From: Liminaster sp964567855 | GTDB lineage: Bacteria > Bacteroidota > Bacteroidia > Bacteroidales > UBA3663 | Assembly: GCA_964567855.1 (NCBI GenBank) | Contig: CAZMOE010000004.1 | Span: forward strand, 69,966 to 133,965 | Length of the DNA stretch: 64,000 bases | Direction: 5' to 3' | In this document: piece by piece, positions 45,677 through 55,076 of the stretch | Layout: each line of letters begins with the position of its first letter | Position numbering within the stretch: position 1 is the first letter of the stretch | The notes under the pieces: model-generated | Seen by the model: only the letters and a program-made list of their open reading frames with translations | Databases searched by the model: none | What the model was told of the DNA's origin: nothing | Position numbers and translations under genes: made by a program

Positions 45677-46315
45677 ATGAAAACACTGTCACGTCTGGTT
45701 GCCGAAAAGCTCCTTGCCATCAAGGCCGTCAAGCTTCAGCCAAAAAATCCTTTCACATGGGCTTCCGGATGGAAGTCGCCGATCTATTGCGATAACCGGA
45801 AGACGTTATCCTATCCTGAAATCCGCACGATCATCAAAACCGGCATCTGCTCCACCATACAGCAGAATTTCGGTCAGATAGACGCCATTGCCGGTGTCGC
45901 AACTGGAGCCATCGCCCAAGGTGCGCTGGTGGCAGACGCCCTCGGCGTTCCCTTCGTCTACGTCCGCTCCGCACCTAAGGATCACGGACTCGAAAATCTC
46001 ATCGAAGGCGACCTGAGACCGGGTTGGAAAGTTGTGGTTGTCGAAGACCTTATCTCTACCGGTGCCAGCAGTCTCAAGGCTGTGGAGGCTGTCCGTAAAC
46101 AACAGTGTGACGTGGTCGGCATGGTGGCCATATTCTCCTATCTTTTCCCCACCGCCGCCGAGGCCTTCGCTAAAGCCGACGTGAAACTCCTTACCCTCAG
46201 CAATTATGAAGAGGTCCTCGAAGAGGCCGTCGCCACCGATTATATCGCAGCCGAAGACATCGACATTCTGAAGGAATGGCGCAAGAATCCGGCCGCTTGG
46301 GATCCTTATAAATAA
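45677..46315 (+). CDS. pyrE: Orotate phosphoribosyltransferase
   Basis: The 212-residue enzyme converts orotate and PRPP to OMP in pyrimidine synthesis. It has FTWASGWKSPIYCDNRKTLS near residue 26-45, the catalytic loop and the PRPP-binding VVVVEDLISTGASS at about 118-131. An SRPBCC gene and argH follow in the same direction, an order I recall from other Bacteroidales. Confidence 0.95.
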   Translation: MKTLSRLVAEKLLAIKAVKLQPKNPFTWASGWKSPIYCDNRKTLSYPEIRTIIKTGICSTIQQNFGQIDAIAGVATGAIAQGALVADALGVPFVYVRSAPKDHGLENLIEGDLRPGWKVVVVEDLISTGASSLKAVEAVRKQQCDVVGMVAIFSYLFPTAAEAFAKADVKLLTLSNYEEVLEEAVATDYIAAEDIDILKEWRKNPAAWDPYK

Positions 46316-46329
46316 GATTGTCCATCCGA

Positions 46330-46368
46330 TGACGGCGATAGGCATCCTCCGGGTGCTTGTTGCCGTCA
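46330..46368 (+). terminator. Hairpin between pyrE and the SRPBCC gene
   Basis: Outer stem TGACGGC/GCCGTCA (46330-46336 with 46362-46368) encloses an inner GCATCC/GGGTGC stem and is followed by GCTATTTTA. It may act as a partial terminator or processing site. Confidence 0.4.
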
Positions 46369-46393
46369 GCTATTTTACAAACCACATTCTATC

Positions 46394-46804
46394 ATGACAA
46401 AAATCGAAAGCTCGGTACAGACCATCCATGCCGCTCAAGAGGCTATTTACAATAAACTTTCCGATCTCAGTAATCTCGAAGCCCTGAAAGGACTCATTCC
46501 GGAAGATAAGATCCAAGACTTCCGCTGCGACCGCGACAGCGTTTCTTTTTCTGCTGCCATGGCCGGCCCCATGTGCATCCGGATCGTGGATCGCGAGCCC
46601 CTTAAAACCATTAAATTCGGCTCCGATCAGTCTCCTGTCTCCTTTAATCTCTGGATACAGCTCATAGGAACGGCCCCCTATGAAACCAAAATGAAAATCA
46701 CCCTGCATGCCGACATCCCATTCTATCTGAAACCCATGATCGGCGGCAAATTAAAAGACGGCGTTGAAAAAATGGCCGAAATGCTGACCCGGCTTCCCTA
46801 TTAA
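46394..46804 (+). CDS. SRPBCC-family (START/polyketide-cyclase-like) protein
   Basis: A 136-residue cytoplasmic protein has the helix-grip pattern: N-terminal strand MTKIESSVQTI, two short helices (YNKLSDLSNLEALKGLI), a central beta sheet and a long C-terminal helix (GVEKMAEMLTRLP). These domains bind hydrophobic ligands. No ligand can be inferred. It lies between pyrE and argH. Confidence 0.75.
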   Translation: MTKIESSVQTIHAAQEAIYNKLSDLSNLEALKGLIPEDKIQDFRCDRDSVSFSAAMAGPMCIRIVDREPLKTIKFGSDQSPVSFNLWIQLIGTAPYETKMKITLHADIPFYLKPMIGGKLKDGVEKMAEMLTRLPY

Positions 46805-46856
46805 AACCGGAAATACGGCACCCGGCGATACCGGCATAGATTTTCTCCTCTCGGTA

Positions 46857-46877
46857 GCGGCCGTTCTTTCCGGCCGC
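46857..46877 (+). terminator. Hairpin upstream of argH
   Basis: Stem GCGGCCG/CGGCCGC (46857-46863 with 46871-46877) with a 7-nt loop is followed by ATCGTTTTAATC, 31 nt before the argH ATG. It could be a weak terminator of the previous gene. Confidence 0.45.
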
Positions 46878-46908
46878 ATCGTTTTAATCACACAATTTTC
46901 TACCGCTT

Positions 46909-48246
46909 ATGAAACTCTGGGAAAAATCCGTTCAGGTGGATAAGGACATCGAACGTTATACCATCGGCCACGATCGCGAAATGGACCTTTATCTGGCGCC
47001 GTTCGATATACTCGGATCGATGGCACACATCACCATGCTTGAAAGTATCGGCCTCCTCTCGGCTGAAGAACTGCGCGTGCTGTTGGCCGAAATGCGCAAG
47101 ATCTATGAAGATGCCACCGGCGGAAATTTTGAGATCGAGGAGGGAATCGAAGATGTCCACTCGGAGGTGGAACTGCTATTAACGCGTCGTTTAGGCGACA
47201 TCGGAAAAAAAATACACAGCGGCAGGTCTCGTAACGACCAGGTTCTGGTGGATTTGAAGCTTTTCATGAGACATGAAATCCGGGAAATCACGGCTGCAAC
47301 CGTCCGATTGTTCGAAATGCTGATCCGACAAGGAAAACGATACGCCCATGTGCTCATGCCCGGCTACACCCATCTGCAGGTTGCCATGCCCTCTTCATTC
47401 GGACTCTGGTTCGGCGCATACGCAGAAAGCCTGGTCGACGATCTCACCGTCCTGCAGGCAGCCTATCGCGTCACCAACCGTAACCCACTCGGTTCGGCCG
47501 CAGGCTACGGTTCCTCATTCCCATTAGACAGGCAGATGACCACCGACCTGCTGGGTTTCGACAGCATGGATTATAATGTAGTGTATGCGCAAATGGGCCG
47601 CGGCAAAGTAGAACGTATCGTAGCGCAGGCATTGGGCGGCATCGCAGCCACCATAGCCAAACTCTCTTTTGACGCGTGCATGTTTTCGTCACAGAATTTC
47701 GGCTTCATCAAACTGCACGATGCCTTCACGACCGGTTCCAGCATCATGCCCCACAAAAAGAACCCCGACGTGTTCGAGTTAACCCGTGCAAAATGTAACA
47801 AGATCCAGTCCGTGCCCGAACAAATCATGCTCATCGCCAACAATCTCCCCTCCGGCTACTTCAGAGATCTTCAAATTATCAAAGAAACCTTCTTACCTAC
47901 CTTTGGAGAGCTTAAAGACTGCCTGAAAATGGTTACCCTCATGATGGAACATATTACCGTCAACGAGCACATCCTGGATGATCCCCGTTATGACCTGATA
48001 TTTTCTGTGGAAGAGGTCAACCGGCTTGCAGCAGAGGGAATGCCATTCCGCGATGCCTACAAAAAAGTAGGACTTAACATCGAGGCCGGACAATTCAGGC
48101 CTCAAAAAGAGGTTCATCACACACACGCCGGAAGCATCGGCAACCTCTGTCTCGATAAAATCGAGCAACTGATGCAGAAAACCGTCGACGGATTCCATTT
48201 CGAGCGGGCGGAACAGGCTATTGAAAGGCTCATAAAGAATCCGTGA
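46909..48246 (+). CDS. argH: Argininosuccinate lyase
   Basis: The 445-residue enzyme cleaves argininosuccinate to arginine and fumarate. It has HSGRSRNDQV near residue 103, the GYTHLQVAMP segment and the superfamily signature GSSIMPHKKNPDV with the catalytic serine. No other arginine genes are in the window. Confidence 0.96.
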   Translation: MKLWEKSVQVDKDIERYTIGHDREMDLYLAPFDILGSMAHITMLESIGLLSAEELRVLLAEMRKIYEDATGGNFEIEEGIEDVHSEVELLLTRRLGDIGKKIHSGRSRNDQVLVDLKLFMRHEIREITAATVRLFEMLIRQGKRYAHVLMPGYTHLQVAMPSSFGLWFGAYAESLVDDLTVLQAAYRVTNRNPLGSAAGYGSSFPLDRQMTTDLLGFDSMDYNVVYAQMGRGKVERIVAQALGGIAATIAKLSFDACMFSSQNFGFIKLHDAFTTGSSIMPHKKNPDVFELTRAKCNKIQSVPEQIMLIANNLPSGYFRDLQIIKETFLPTFGELKDCLKMVTLMMEHITVNEHILDDPRYDLIFSVEEVNRLAAEGMPFRDAYKKVGLNIEAGQFRPQKEVHHTHAGSIGNLCLDKIEQLMQKTVDGFHFERAEQAIERLIKNP

Positions 48247-48320
48247 CATTGGCCGGCGGGACGGAGTCAAACAAAAAGATGCTGTCAACAGTTTTTACAA
48301 TAAAAAAGACTTTTCAAACC

Positions 48321-48845
48321 ATGTATCTGAACAAAAATCTACGGACGAAAGGATTCCTGACCGCCATTTTTTTCCTTACGGTAACGGCCTGCGATGATAG
48401 CTTCATGGAAAGTCCGGTACCAATGCCGGCGTATGTATCATATAGCTGCAATGTAGAGACAGTCAATGCCATTATGCAACAACTCGGCCAGGCTCAGCTA
48501 AGCACCCCGGGAGGCTATGTGCGTATCTACGACCGCAGAACCATTTCAGTGTCCGATTATATAGGCATCGGCGGTCTTCTGCTACTGCAAAATTACGAGC
48601 AGCAATATTATGCGTTTGATCTCGCCTGCCCCTATTGCTATAAAAGCTATGGACAGAGCATTCATCGCATAGAAATGGCGGATGCCCTGACTGCATCCTG
48701 TCCGAACTGCGGCTCACAGTTCGGCGCTGTGATTTACGGTAGTCCTGCACCTACTGCCGGGCCGGCCAATACCAAGAACTACATACTGAGACAATATCGG
48801 GCAAACCTGATGGGAGACGGCATGACACTTTTCGTCTCAAAATAA
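48321..48845 (+). CDS. Lipoprotein with Rieske-like fold carrying two CxxC pairs
   Basis: The 174-residue lipoprotein (lipobox TVTAC, C24) has a C-terminal region laid out like a Rieske domain: YAFDLACPYC (C103, C106), then ASCPNCGSQFG (C127, C130), then a GP...L..Y strand. A true Rieske centre uses CxH and CxxH. Here all four candidate ligands are cysteines, so zinc or an iron-only site is more likely than a Rieske [2Fe-2S] cluster. The start at 48321 begins the signal peptide. Related proteins seem common in Bacteroidales; function is unknown. Confidence 0.75.
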   Translation: MYLNKNLRTKGFLTAIFFLTVTACDDSFMESPVPMPAYVSYSCNVETVNAIMQQLGQAQLSTPGGYVRIYDRRTISVSDYIGIGGLLLLQNYEQQYYAFDLACPYCYKSYGQSIHRIEMADALTASCPNCGSQFGAVIYGSPAPTAGPANTKNYILRQYRANLMGDGMTLFVSK

Positions 48846-48971
48846 AACCCCGAAACCGAAATTTTCCGTATTTGCAGCCGAAGCGAGAGCTATTTTTCCA
48901 AAATAAACCGAGCCGGAGAATAAAACGTTATGCTTCATAACATAACTCATCCTCTTTATACTCCTGTCGGT

Positions 48972-49970
48972 ATGATAAAAATCGTTTTCTTCGGAACAAA
49001 GTCTTATGACATCGACATTTTCAACGAAGTCAATAAAAACTTCGGTATGGAAATGAAATTTTTCAAAAGCCATATCAATCTGGACAATATCACCCTGACC
49101 AAAGGGGCCGATACTGTCTGCGTATTTGTCAACGATATAGTTGATGCGGACATCATACGTGCCCTTGCCACACTGGGCGTAAAACTCATAGCCCTGCGTT
49201 GCGCAGGATTCAATAACGTAGACCTTAGCGCAGCAGCAAAAGCAGGAATCAGAGTAGTCCGCGTCCCATCCTATTCCCCCCATGCCGTAGCAGAATTTAC
49301 CCTCGGTCTCATTCTTTCCCTCAACCGGCAGATACCTCGTGCCGTAGCCCGAACCCGCGACGGCAATTTCTCCCTGCGGGGGCTCCTCGGGTTCGATCTT
49401 TATCGAAAAACCATCGGGTTCATCGGCACCGGAAAAATCGCCAGAATATTGATCCGGATGCTTAGCGGATTCGGCATGAACATGCTGGCCTACGACCCTT
49501 TCCCTGACGCGGAATTCGCCCAGAGATCCGGCATTCGGTATGTCAGTCTCGAAACATTGTATGCATCATCCGATATCATCACCCTTCACTGCCCGCTCAC
49601 CGAAAGCACACGCTACATCATCGACCGCGGCAGCATCGCCCAAATGAAAGAGGGAGTCATGATCATCAATACCGGACGCGGACTGCTGATTCATACAGAC
49701 GCCCTGATCGAAGGACTGAAAAGCCATAGAATCGGCTCGGCCGCACTGGATGTATATGAGGAAGAAGGCGATTATTTTTACGAAGACGTTTCAGATAGTT
49801 TCATCGACGACGACACATTGGCCCGCCTGCTTTCTTTCAACAATGTTATCGTCACTTCACATCAGGCCTATTTCACCCGGGAAGCCCTTTACAATATTGC
49901 GGAAACCACATTACAAAGTATCAGAGACTTCCGCGAAGGCCGGGAACTCACCAATGAGGTAAAAGGATAG
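48972..49970 (+). CDS. D-2-hydroxyacid dehydrogenase, probable D-lactate dehydrogenase
   Basis: The 332-residue NAD-dependent enzyme has the substrate arginine in RCAGFNNVDL, the Rossmann GFIGTGKIARILI, HCPLTESTRYII, INTGRG and the catalytic histidine in SHQAYFT. The ALDVYEEEGDYF segment is typical of fermentative D-lactate dehydrogenases. The start at 48972 (MIKIVFFGTKSYD) fits the family; fourteen upstream in-frame codons do not. It ends at a good terminator. Confidence 0.9.
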   Translation: MIKIVFFGTKSYDIDIFNEVNKNFGMEMKFFKSHINLDNITLTKGADTVCVFVNDIVDADIIRALATLGVKLIALRCAGFNNVDLSAAAKAGIRVVRVPSYSPHAVAEFTLGLILSLNRQIPRAVARTRDGNFSLRGLLGFDLYRKTIGFIGTGKIARILIRMLSGFGMNMLAYDPFPDAEFAQRSGIRYVSLETLYASSDIITLHCPLTESTRYIIDRGSIAQMKEGVMIINTGRGLLIHTDALIEGLKSHRIGSAALDVYEEEGDYFYEDVSDSFIDDDTLARLLSFNNVIVTSHQAYFTREALYNIAETTLQSIRDFREGRELTNEVKG

Positions 49971-49979
49971 TTCCGCCGT

Positions 49980-50013
49980 CAGCATGCCGGGTGCGACGGC
50001 ATCCGGCATGCTG
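49980..50013 (+). terminator. Terminator of the D-lactate dehydrogenase gene
   Basis: A perfect 11-bp stem CAGCATGCCGG/CCGGCATGCTG (49980-49990 with 50003-50013) is followed by TTCTTGTC. Confidence 0.72.
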
Positions 50014-50215
50014 TTCTTGTCAAAAAATCAGCAAGCACCGCCACATATTTTTCTGCTTTGATACACACATCCAGCGCCATTCAGAATATGATTAAAAAAA
50101 GAAGTTATGTTTTTCTAACAGACATTTTAGGGTAACATCCTTACATTCTTTGTTAAAACTCTAAATTTATTTTCATTTTTTCATTCCTTTTACACGATAT
50201 TGACCATAAAGCCAT

Positions 50216-50223
50216 TATCTTTG
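50216..50223 (+). promoter_or_regulatory. Candidate -7 box TATCTTTG of murG-murC-ftsQ-ftsA-ftsZ
   Basis: TATCTTTG lies 90 nt before the murG ATG and downstream of the previous terminator, so the second half of the division cluster has its own promoter. The -33 element is weak. The rest of 50014-50312 is AT-rich and holds nothing else recognised. Confidence 0.55.
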
Positions 50224-50312
50224 TGGTCTTTGAGATTTTATCATTCAAAAATAATAAAATGCCGTCTCAAAACATAACAGCGGCAATAAAATCGAAATTA
50301 AAAGATTCAGAC

Positions 50313-51416
50313 ATGAAAATTGCAATAAGCGGCGGGGGAACAGGAGGCCATATATTCCCTGCAATCGCCATCGCTAACGCCATCAAAAACCTCCGGCCCG
50401 ACGCGGAAATCCTCTTCATCGGAGCATCGGGTCGCATGGAGATGGAAAAAGTTCCTGCCGCGGGCTATACCATCGTCGGACTCCCTGTAAGAGGCTTTTT
50501 CCGCCCTCTTTACAACCCTAAAAATATCGGGGTGCTGGTTGACTTGATGAAAAGTCAGCGGCTGGCGCGTAAGACCTTGTGCAACTTTCAGCCGGATGCC
50601 GCTGTCGGAGTCGGCGGATACGCCAGCGGCCCGACCCTCAACATGGCCCATAAAATGGGAATCCCCTGCATCATACAGGAACAGAATTCCTATGCCGGCG
50701 TCACCAATAAATTGTTGGCTAAAAAGGCCTCGGTGATCTGCGTAGCCTACGAAAACATGGGACGCTTCTTCCCGGCCGAAAAAATAGTCATGACCGGCAA
50801 TCCGGTCAGGCAATCCCTGCTGGCAGAAAAGAGCGGCAAGGCGGAGGCCCGCGACAAAATGGGTCTGGATCCCGACAAACCGACAATACTGGTGATCGGT
50901 GGCAGTCTTGGAGCACGGACCATCAACGAGAGCATTGCCGGCGGCATCGCCCGCTTCACCGAAAAGGGAATTCAAGTGCTTTGGCAAACCGGGAAAAACT
51001 ACGCCGGGGACTGTATCAGCCGAACCCGGGAAAACGGAAGCACCTCAGTGCATCCGACAGCGTTCATCGCCGACATGGCGACCGCCTACCGGGCCGCCGA
51101 TGTGGTCATATCACGAGCCGGCGCCAGTTCGATTTCCGAGCTCTGCCTTTTAGGCAAAGCGGCGATTCTTGTACCGTCACCGAATGTCGCCGAAGACCAT
51201 CAGACGAAAAACGCCCGCGCCCTCTCCGATCGTAACGCCGCCATTTTTATCGCCGATCAGGAGGCCGGAGCACAGCTTGTCGACACAGCCATCGCCCTCA
51301 TCCAGGATACCGCGAAGTGCCACCTCCTGGAAGAAAACATCAAGAAACTGGCTCTCTATGACAGCGCGGAAAAAATCGCCAGACTGGTAATCGAAAAGGC
51401 CGAATCCCACACCTGA
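50313..51416 (+). CDS. murG: MurG, lipid II-forming GlcNAc transferase
   Basis: The 367-residue GT28 enzyme adds GlcNAc to lipid I. It has the N-terminal GGGTGGHIFPAIAIA, the QEQNSYAGVTNKLLA segment and the UDP-GlcNAc site SRAGASSISEL. The start MKIAISGGGTGGH is family-typical. An in-frame ATG 18 codons upstream (50259) is possible. It is the first gene of the second half of the division cluster. Confidence 0.96.
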   Translation: MKIAISGGGTGGHIFPAIAIANAIKNLRPDAEILFIGASGRMEMEKVPAAGYTIVGLPVRGFFRPLYNPKNIGVLVDLMKSQRLARKTLCNFQPDAAVGVGGYASGPTLNMAHKMGIPCIIQEQNSYAGVTNKLLAKKASVICVAYENMGRFFPAEKIVMTGNPVRQSLLAEKSGKAEARDKMGLDPDKPTILVIGGSLGARTINESIAGGIARFTEKGIQVLWQTGKNYAGDCISRTRENGSTSVHPTAFIADMATAYRAADVVISRAGASSISELCLLGKAAILVPSPNVAEDHQTKNARALSDRNAAIFIADQEAGAQLVDTAIALIQDTAKCHLLEENIKKLALYDSAEKIARLVIEKAESHT

Positions 51417-51503
51417 CATCCACCAGCTACCGGATAAAACCGAACCGGCAGGCAACCGGCGGCCTCCAATTACAGACCACATCTCAAACCGATAACATTA
51501 GAC

Positions 51504-52934
51504 ATGCAACCACTCGATATAGATCATTTCAAAAACTTGTATTTCGTCGGTGCCGGAGGCATCGGCATGAGCGCGCTGGAGCGATACTTCCATGCCGAAG
51601 GATTCACCGTCGGCGGCTACGACCGGACTCCCTCCGACCTGACCGATACCCTCATCCGCGAAGGCATCGATATCCACTACGAAGATAATATCGGAAGCGT
51701 CAAAGACTGTTTCAAAGATCCGGAAACAACTCTGATCGTCTATACGCCTGCCATCCCCTCCGACCACGGCGAACTCACCTACTTCCGCAACGGAGGCTTC
51801 CAAATCGTCAAAAGAGCCCAGTTGCTCGGTATGATAACATGCGCCAAGCGCGGTATCTGTATTGCCGGCACCCACGGAAAAACCACGACTTCCGGAATGG
51901 TGGCACATCTGCTGAAACAAAGCCATGTAGACTGCAATGCATTCCTCGGCGGAATCCTGAAACCGTATAACAGCAACCTGATGCTCTCCGATACATCGGA
52001 CCTGACAGTTATCGAGGCCGATGAATTCGACCGTTCTTTCCATACACTCAGTCCCTATATGGCGGTGATCACATCCTGTGATCCCGATCACCTGGATATC
52101 TACGGAACAGAGACCGCCTATCGCGAGAGTTTTGCCCACTTCACCTCTCTGATCCGTCCCGGCGGAACGCTACTGCTGCACACAGGCGTGAAAGTGGAAT
52201 CCCGTCTTGCGGAGGGGACCACCTTGCTGACTTATTCCGTCAACGGCGACACCGATTTCATCGCCCACAATGTCCGCATCGGTAACGGCTCCATTTTATT
52301 CGATTTCAAGGCCATGCCCGGTGCTTGCCCGGCCTATCCGGAGGGCATCGACATGGTAGATATGGAAATCGGCGTTCCGGTTCCCATCAATGTGGATAAT
52401 GCCACCGCCGCGCTCGCCGTCGGATTGCTCAACAACTGTACGGAAACCGAATTACGCGCCGCGTTAAGGACCTTCGGCGGAGCAAAACGCCGTTTCGACT
52501 TCTACGTAAAGACCGATAAGCTGGTGCTCATGGATGACTACGCCCATCACCCCGACGAAATCCGCGCAAGTCTGGGTTCCGTAAAAGCCCTTTTCCCCGG
52601 CCGCAAGCTGACCGTCGTCTTCCAGCCGCATCTTTACACCCGCACCCGGGATTTAGCCGATGGCTTCGCCGAGGCGCTCTCTCTGGCCGACAGATGTATT
52701 CTTCTACCGATCTATCCGGCACGCGAACAGCCCATCGAAGGAGTTTCTTCAGAAATGTTGCTGAACCGCATGACCGTCGGAGAACGCGAAATCTGCCCGA
52801 AAGAGACCCTGATTCCCCGACTCGCGGAATTACAAACTGCGGGCGAAATCGATCTCTTGGTTATGATGGGGGCCGGCGACATAGAACGGCTGGTCATCCC
52901 CGTAAAAGAGGCCCTACAGCCACAACATCCTTAA
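51504..52934 (+). CDS. murC: UDP-MurNAc:L-alanine ligase MurC
   Basis: The 476-residue Mur ligase has the N-terminal FVGAGGIGMSALERYF, the P-loop GTHGKTT at 122-128, the DEFDRSF segment and the late DDYAHHPDEIRA. It starts stem-peptide synthesis with L-alanine. It follows murG by 87 nt. Confidence 0.96.
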   Translation: MQPLDIDHFKNLYFVGAGGIGMSALERYFHAEGFTVGGYDRTPSDLTDTLIREGIDIHYEDNIGSVKDCFKDPETTLIVYTPAIPSDHGELTYFRNGGFQIVKRAQLLGMITCAKRGICIAGTHGKTTTSGMVAHLLKQSHVDCNAFLGGILKPYNSNLMLSDTSDLTVIEADEFDRSFHTLSPYMAVITSCDPDHLDIYGTETAYRESFAHFTSLIRPGGTLLLHTGVKVESRLAEGTTLLTYSVNGDTDFIAHNVRIGNGSILFDFKAMPGACPAYPEGIDMVDMEIGVPVPINVDNATAALAVGLLNNCTETELRAALRTFGGAKRRFDFYVKTDKLVLMDDYAHHPDEIRASLGSVKALFPGRKLTVVFQPHLYTRTRDLADGFAEALSLADRCILLPIYPAREQPIEGVSSEMLLNRMTVGEREICPKETLIPRLAELQTAGEIDLLVMMGAGDIERLVIPVKEALQPQHP

Positions 52935-52946
52935 AATCATCATATC

Positions 52947-53687
52947 GTGTTCAAAACCGCACTCAAAATCATCGGCTCTACGCTATTGATCGGCTATCTG
53001 TTCATCGCCGGATTCATCTATGCCGTCAACCGGAATCCCGCCCGTTATCGGGATTACCGTATCGAATTCCGCGATACGGCAGAGACCTCGTTTTTGAGGG
53101 AAAACGACATCCGGGCCATGATGAAACAGGCCGGATTTTCTCCCAAAGGCAAGCGAATCGATGCCTTCGACACTCATGTTTTGTCTCAGCATCTGGAACA
53201 AAACAAGCTGATCCGCCAGGCGCGCTGCTACCACACACCGGACAGCATCCTGCGTATAGACATCTACCAACGTCATCCCATTATGAGGATCCAGACAGAG
53301 CGCGGCCACAATTACTATATAGATCATGACGGGGAACTGATGCCGATGCATGCCAATGCACCAGCTTTGAAGTTACCGCTGGCCACAGGCAACATTCACG
53401 AGCAACTGGCCCGCACGCGGCTGTATGAATTTGCCCTCTTTCTTCAGAAGAACCGCTTCTGGCGCAGCAACATCGTGCAGATACATGTCACTCAGAAAGA
53501 GGAAGTGGAACTGATTCCGCGTGTCGGAGACCATATCATCAAGTTAGGAACATTCGACAACTATGAAAAGAAGCTCGATAACCTGCTTACTTTTTACAAG
53601 AAAGTGCTTAACAAGAAAGGCTGGAACGCTTACCGAAGCATCAGTCTCAAATTCGACGGGCAGGTCATCGGTGAAAAAAACGAATAA
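52947..53687 (+). CDS. ftsQ: FtsQ-like cell division protein
   Basis: The 246-residue bitopic protein has a TM helix at about 5-27 and a periplasmic POTRA-like/FtsQ domain (LRENDIRAMMKQ...; LRIDIYQRHPIMRI). Position between murC and ftsA supports the call. The start is GTG at 52947; no ATG lies in frame close upstream. It begins 12 nt after murC. Confidence 0.88.
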   Translation: MFKTALKIIGSTLLIGYLFIAGFIYAVNRNPARYRDYRIEFRDTAETSFLRENDIRAMMKQAGFSPKGKRIDAFDTHVLSQHLEQNKLIRQARCYHTPDSILRIDIYQRHPIMRIQTERGHNYYIDHDGELMPMHANAPALKLPLATGNIHEQLARTRLYEFALFLQKNRFWRSNIVQIHVTQKEEVELIPRVGDHIIKLGTFDNYEKKLDNLLTFYKKVLNKKGWNAYRSISLKFDGQVIGEKNE

Positions 53688-53717
53688 ACTCAAAACCCTC
53701 CGTAAATCCTTATAAAA

Positions 53718-55043
53718 ATGACCAATACACTCACTTGTGCCTTAGAATTCGGCACTTCTTCCATCAATGCGATCGCAGCACACCGCGATGCTGCCGGTCA
53801 CGTCACCGTCCTCGCCATAGAAAGCGAGCCCTCCAACGGCTGCATCCGGCACGGATGTATCCAGAACACAGAAGAGGCGGCCGCTAAAATCAAGCACCTG
53901 ATACAAAAGCTCAGCAACCGCCTCAGCGCACAGGAATCTGTCAGCATCGGGAAAGCATACGTCGGCGTAGCGGGCATGTCTATCCACTCCATGCCGAACA
54001 CAACCTCCATCCATCTTGGAGAAGAGGCCGAAATCACTCAGGAAACCGTCAACATTCTGCGCCAGCAGAGCATGAACATTCCGTTACAAGGCTACGATCT
54101 TTTCGATGTCGAAGCCATGTACTATAACATCGACGGACGGGATTGCTGGAACCCTATCGGTGCTCTCGGAACCGAAATCATCGCCTATAATCAGCTCATC
54201 ATAGGCCGTTCCTACCTCAAACGCAACATCCAGACCACCATGGACAGAGCCGGTATAGAAATCGCCGGGTTCGTCGCATTGCCATTGGCAACCTCGCATA
54301 TCCTCACCGACATCGAAAAACAGCAGGGCTGTGTATTGGTCAACTTCGGCGCCGCCACGACAACGGTAGCCATCTACAAACAGACCCTGCGCCACCTGGC
54401 GGTAATCCCTCTGGGCGGCGATGTGGTGACCATGGACATCATGAGCTGCGGTCTGAGACACAATGAGGCTGAAAATGCCAAAGTGAAATGGAGTTCCGCT
54501 TATCCGAATGATCCTAATGATCTCCGCCCGTCGACCATCGTGCAAGAGGCCATCGGAATGGAAATCACCCAGCTGAACACCATCGTGCAATGCCGCTATG
54601 AAGAAATCATCGCAAACATCAAACATCAGATCGACCTATCCGGCTTAGGGCCCGAAATCAACGGCGGCAGCATCATCACCGGCGGCGCATCCGTGCAGAA
54701 AGGATTAAGCACGCTGTTAAGCCAGCAACTGAACATGGGAGTCAAGACCCGCACCTATACCAACATCATCGCCGGCGGCGCGGAAAAGCGGGTACACTAT
54801 TCTTCCCTCCTCTGTATGATCAGCTGCGCCACCAAGGACTGCCGCAAGAGCAAACCGCAGCCGGCAAGCCCCAACGTTACCATACCCAAACCTATAACGG
54901 CCGCAGAAACCACGGTCGAGACTCCTGCCGACAATGACGGCGTCAGATCTCTCCTTGATGAGATCAAACCCAATAAACCGACGTCCAAAAAAGGGTTCAA
55001 AGCAATCATCGGCGACCTTTTCTTCGGAATGGAGGAAAACTAA
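53718..55043 (+). CDS. ftsA: Cell division protein FtsA
   Basis: The 441-residue actin-like ATPase tethers FtsZ to the membrane. It has the phosphate-1 motif ALEFGTSSINAI, the SHS2-like domain, VLVNFGAATTTVAIY and the adenosine motif GGSIITGGASVQKGL. The C-terminal helix GFKAIIGDLFFGMEEN is the expected amphipathic membrane anchor after an Ala/Pro/Thr linker. It lies 30 nt after ftsQ. Confidence 0.95.
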   Translation: MTNTLTCALEFGTSSINAIAAHRDAAGHVTVLAIESEPSNGCIRHGCIQNTEEAAAKIKHLIQKLSNRLSAQESVSIGKAYVGVAGMSIHSMPNTTSIHLGEEAEITQETVNILRQQSMNIPLQGYDLFDVEAMYYNIDGRDCWNPIGALGTEIIAYNQLIIGRSYLKRNIQTTMDRAGIEIAGFVALPLATSHILTDIEKQQGCVLVNFGAATTTVAIYKQTLRHLAVIPLGGDVVTMDIMSCGLRHNEAENAKVKWSSAYPNDPNDLRPSTIVQEAIGMEITQLNTIVQCRYEEIIANIKHQIDLSGLGPEINGGSIITGGASVQKGLSTLLSQQLNMGVKTRTYTNIIAGGAEKRVHYSSLLCMISCATKDCRKSKPQPASPNVTIPKPITAAETTVETPADNDGVRSLLDEIKPNKPTSKKGFKAIIGDLFFGMEEN

Positions 55044-55076
55044 CCGGTAAAAATCACTCAAAAAAACAACAAGACA

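Noticed and set aside
50223..50312. Extended N-terminus for MurG
   Set aside because: The family begins at the KIAISGGGTGGH strand; the upstream codons begin inside the -7 box, although the ATG at 50259 cannot be fully excluded.
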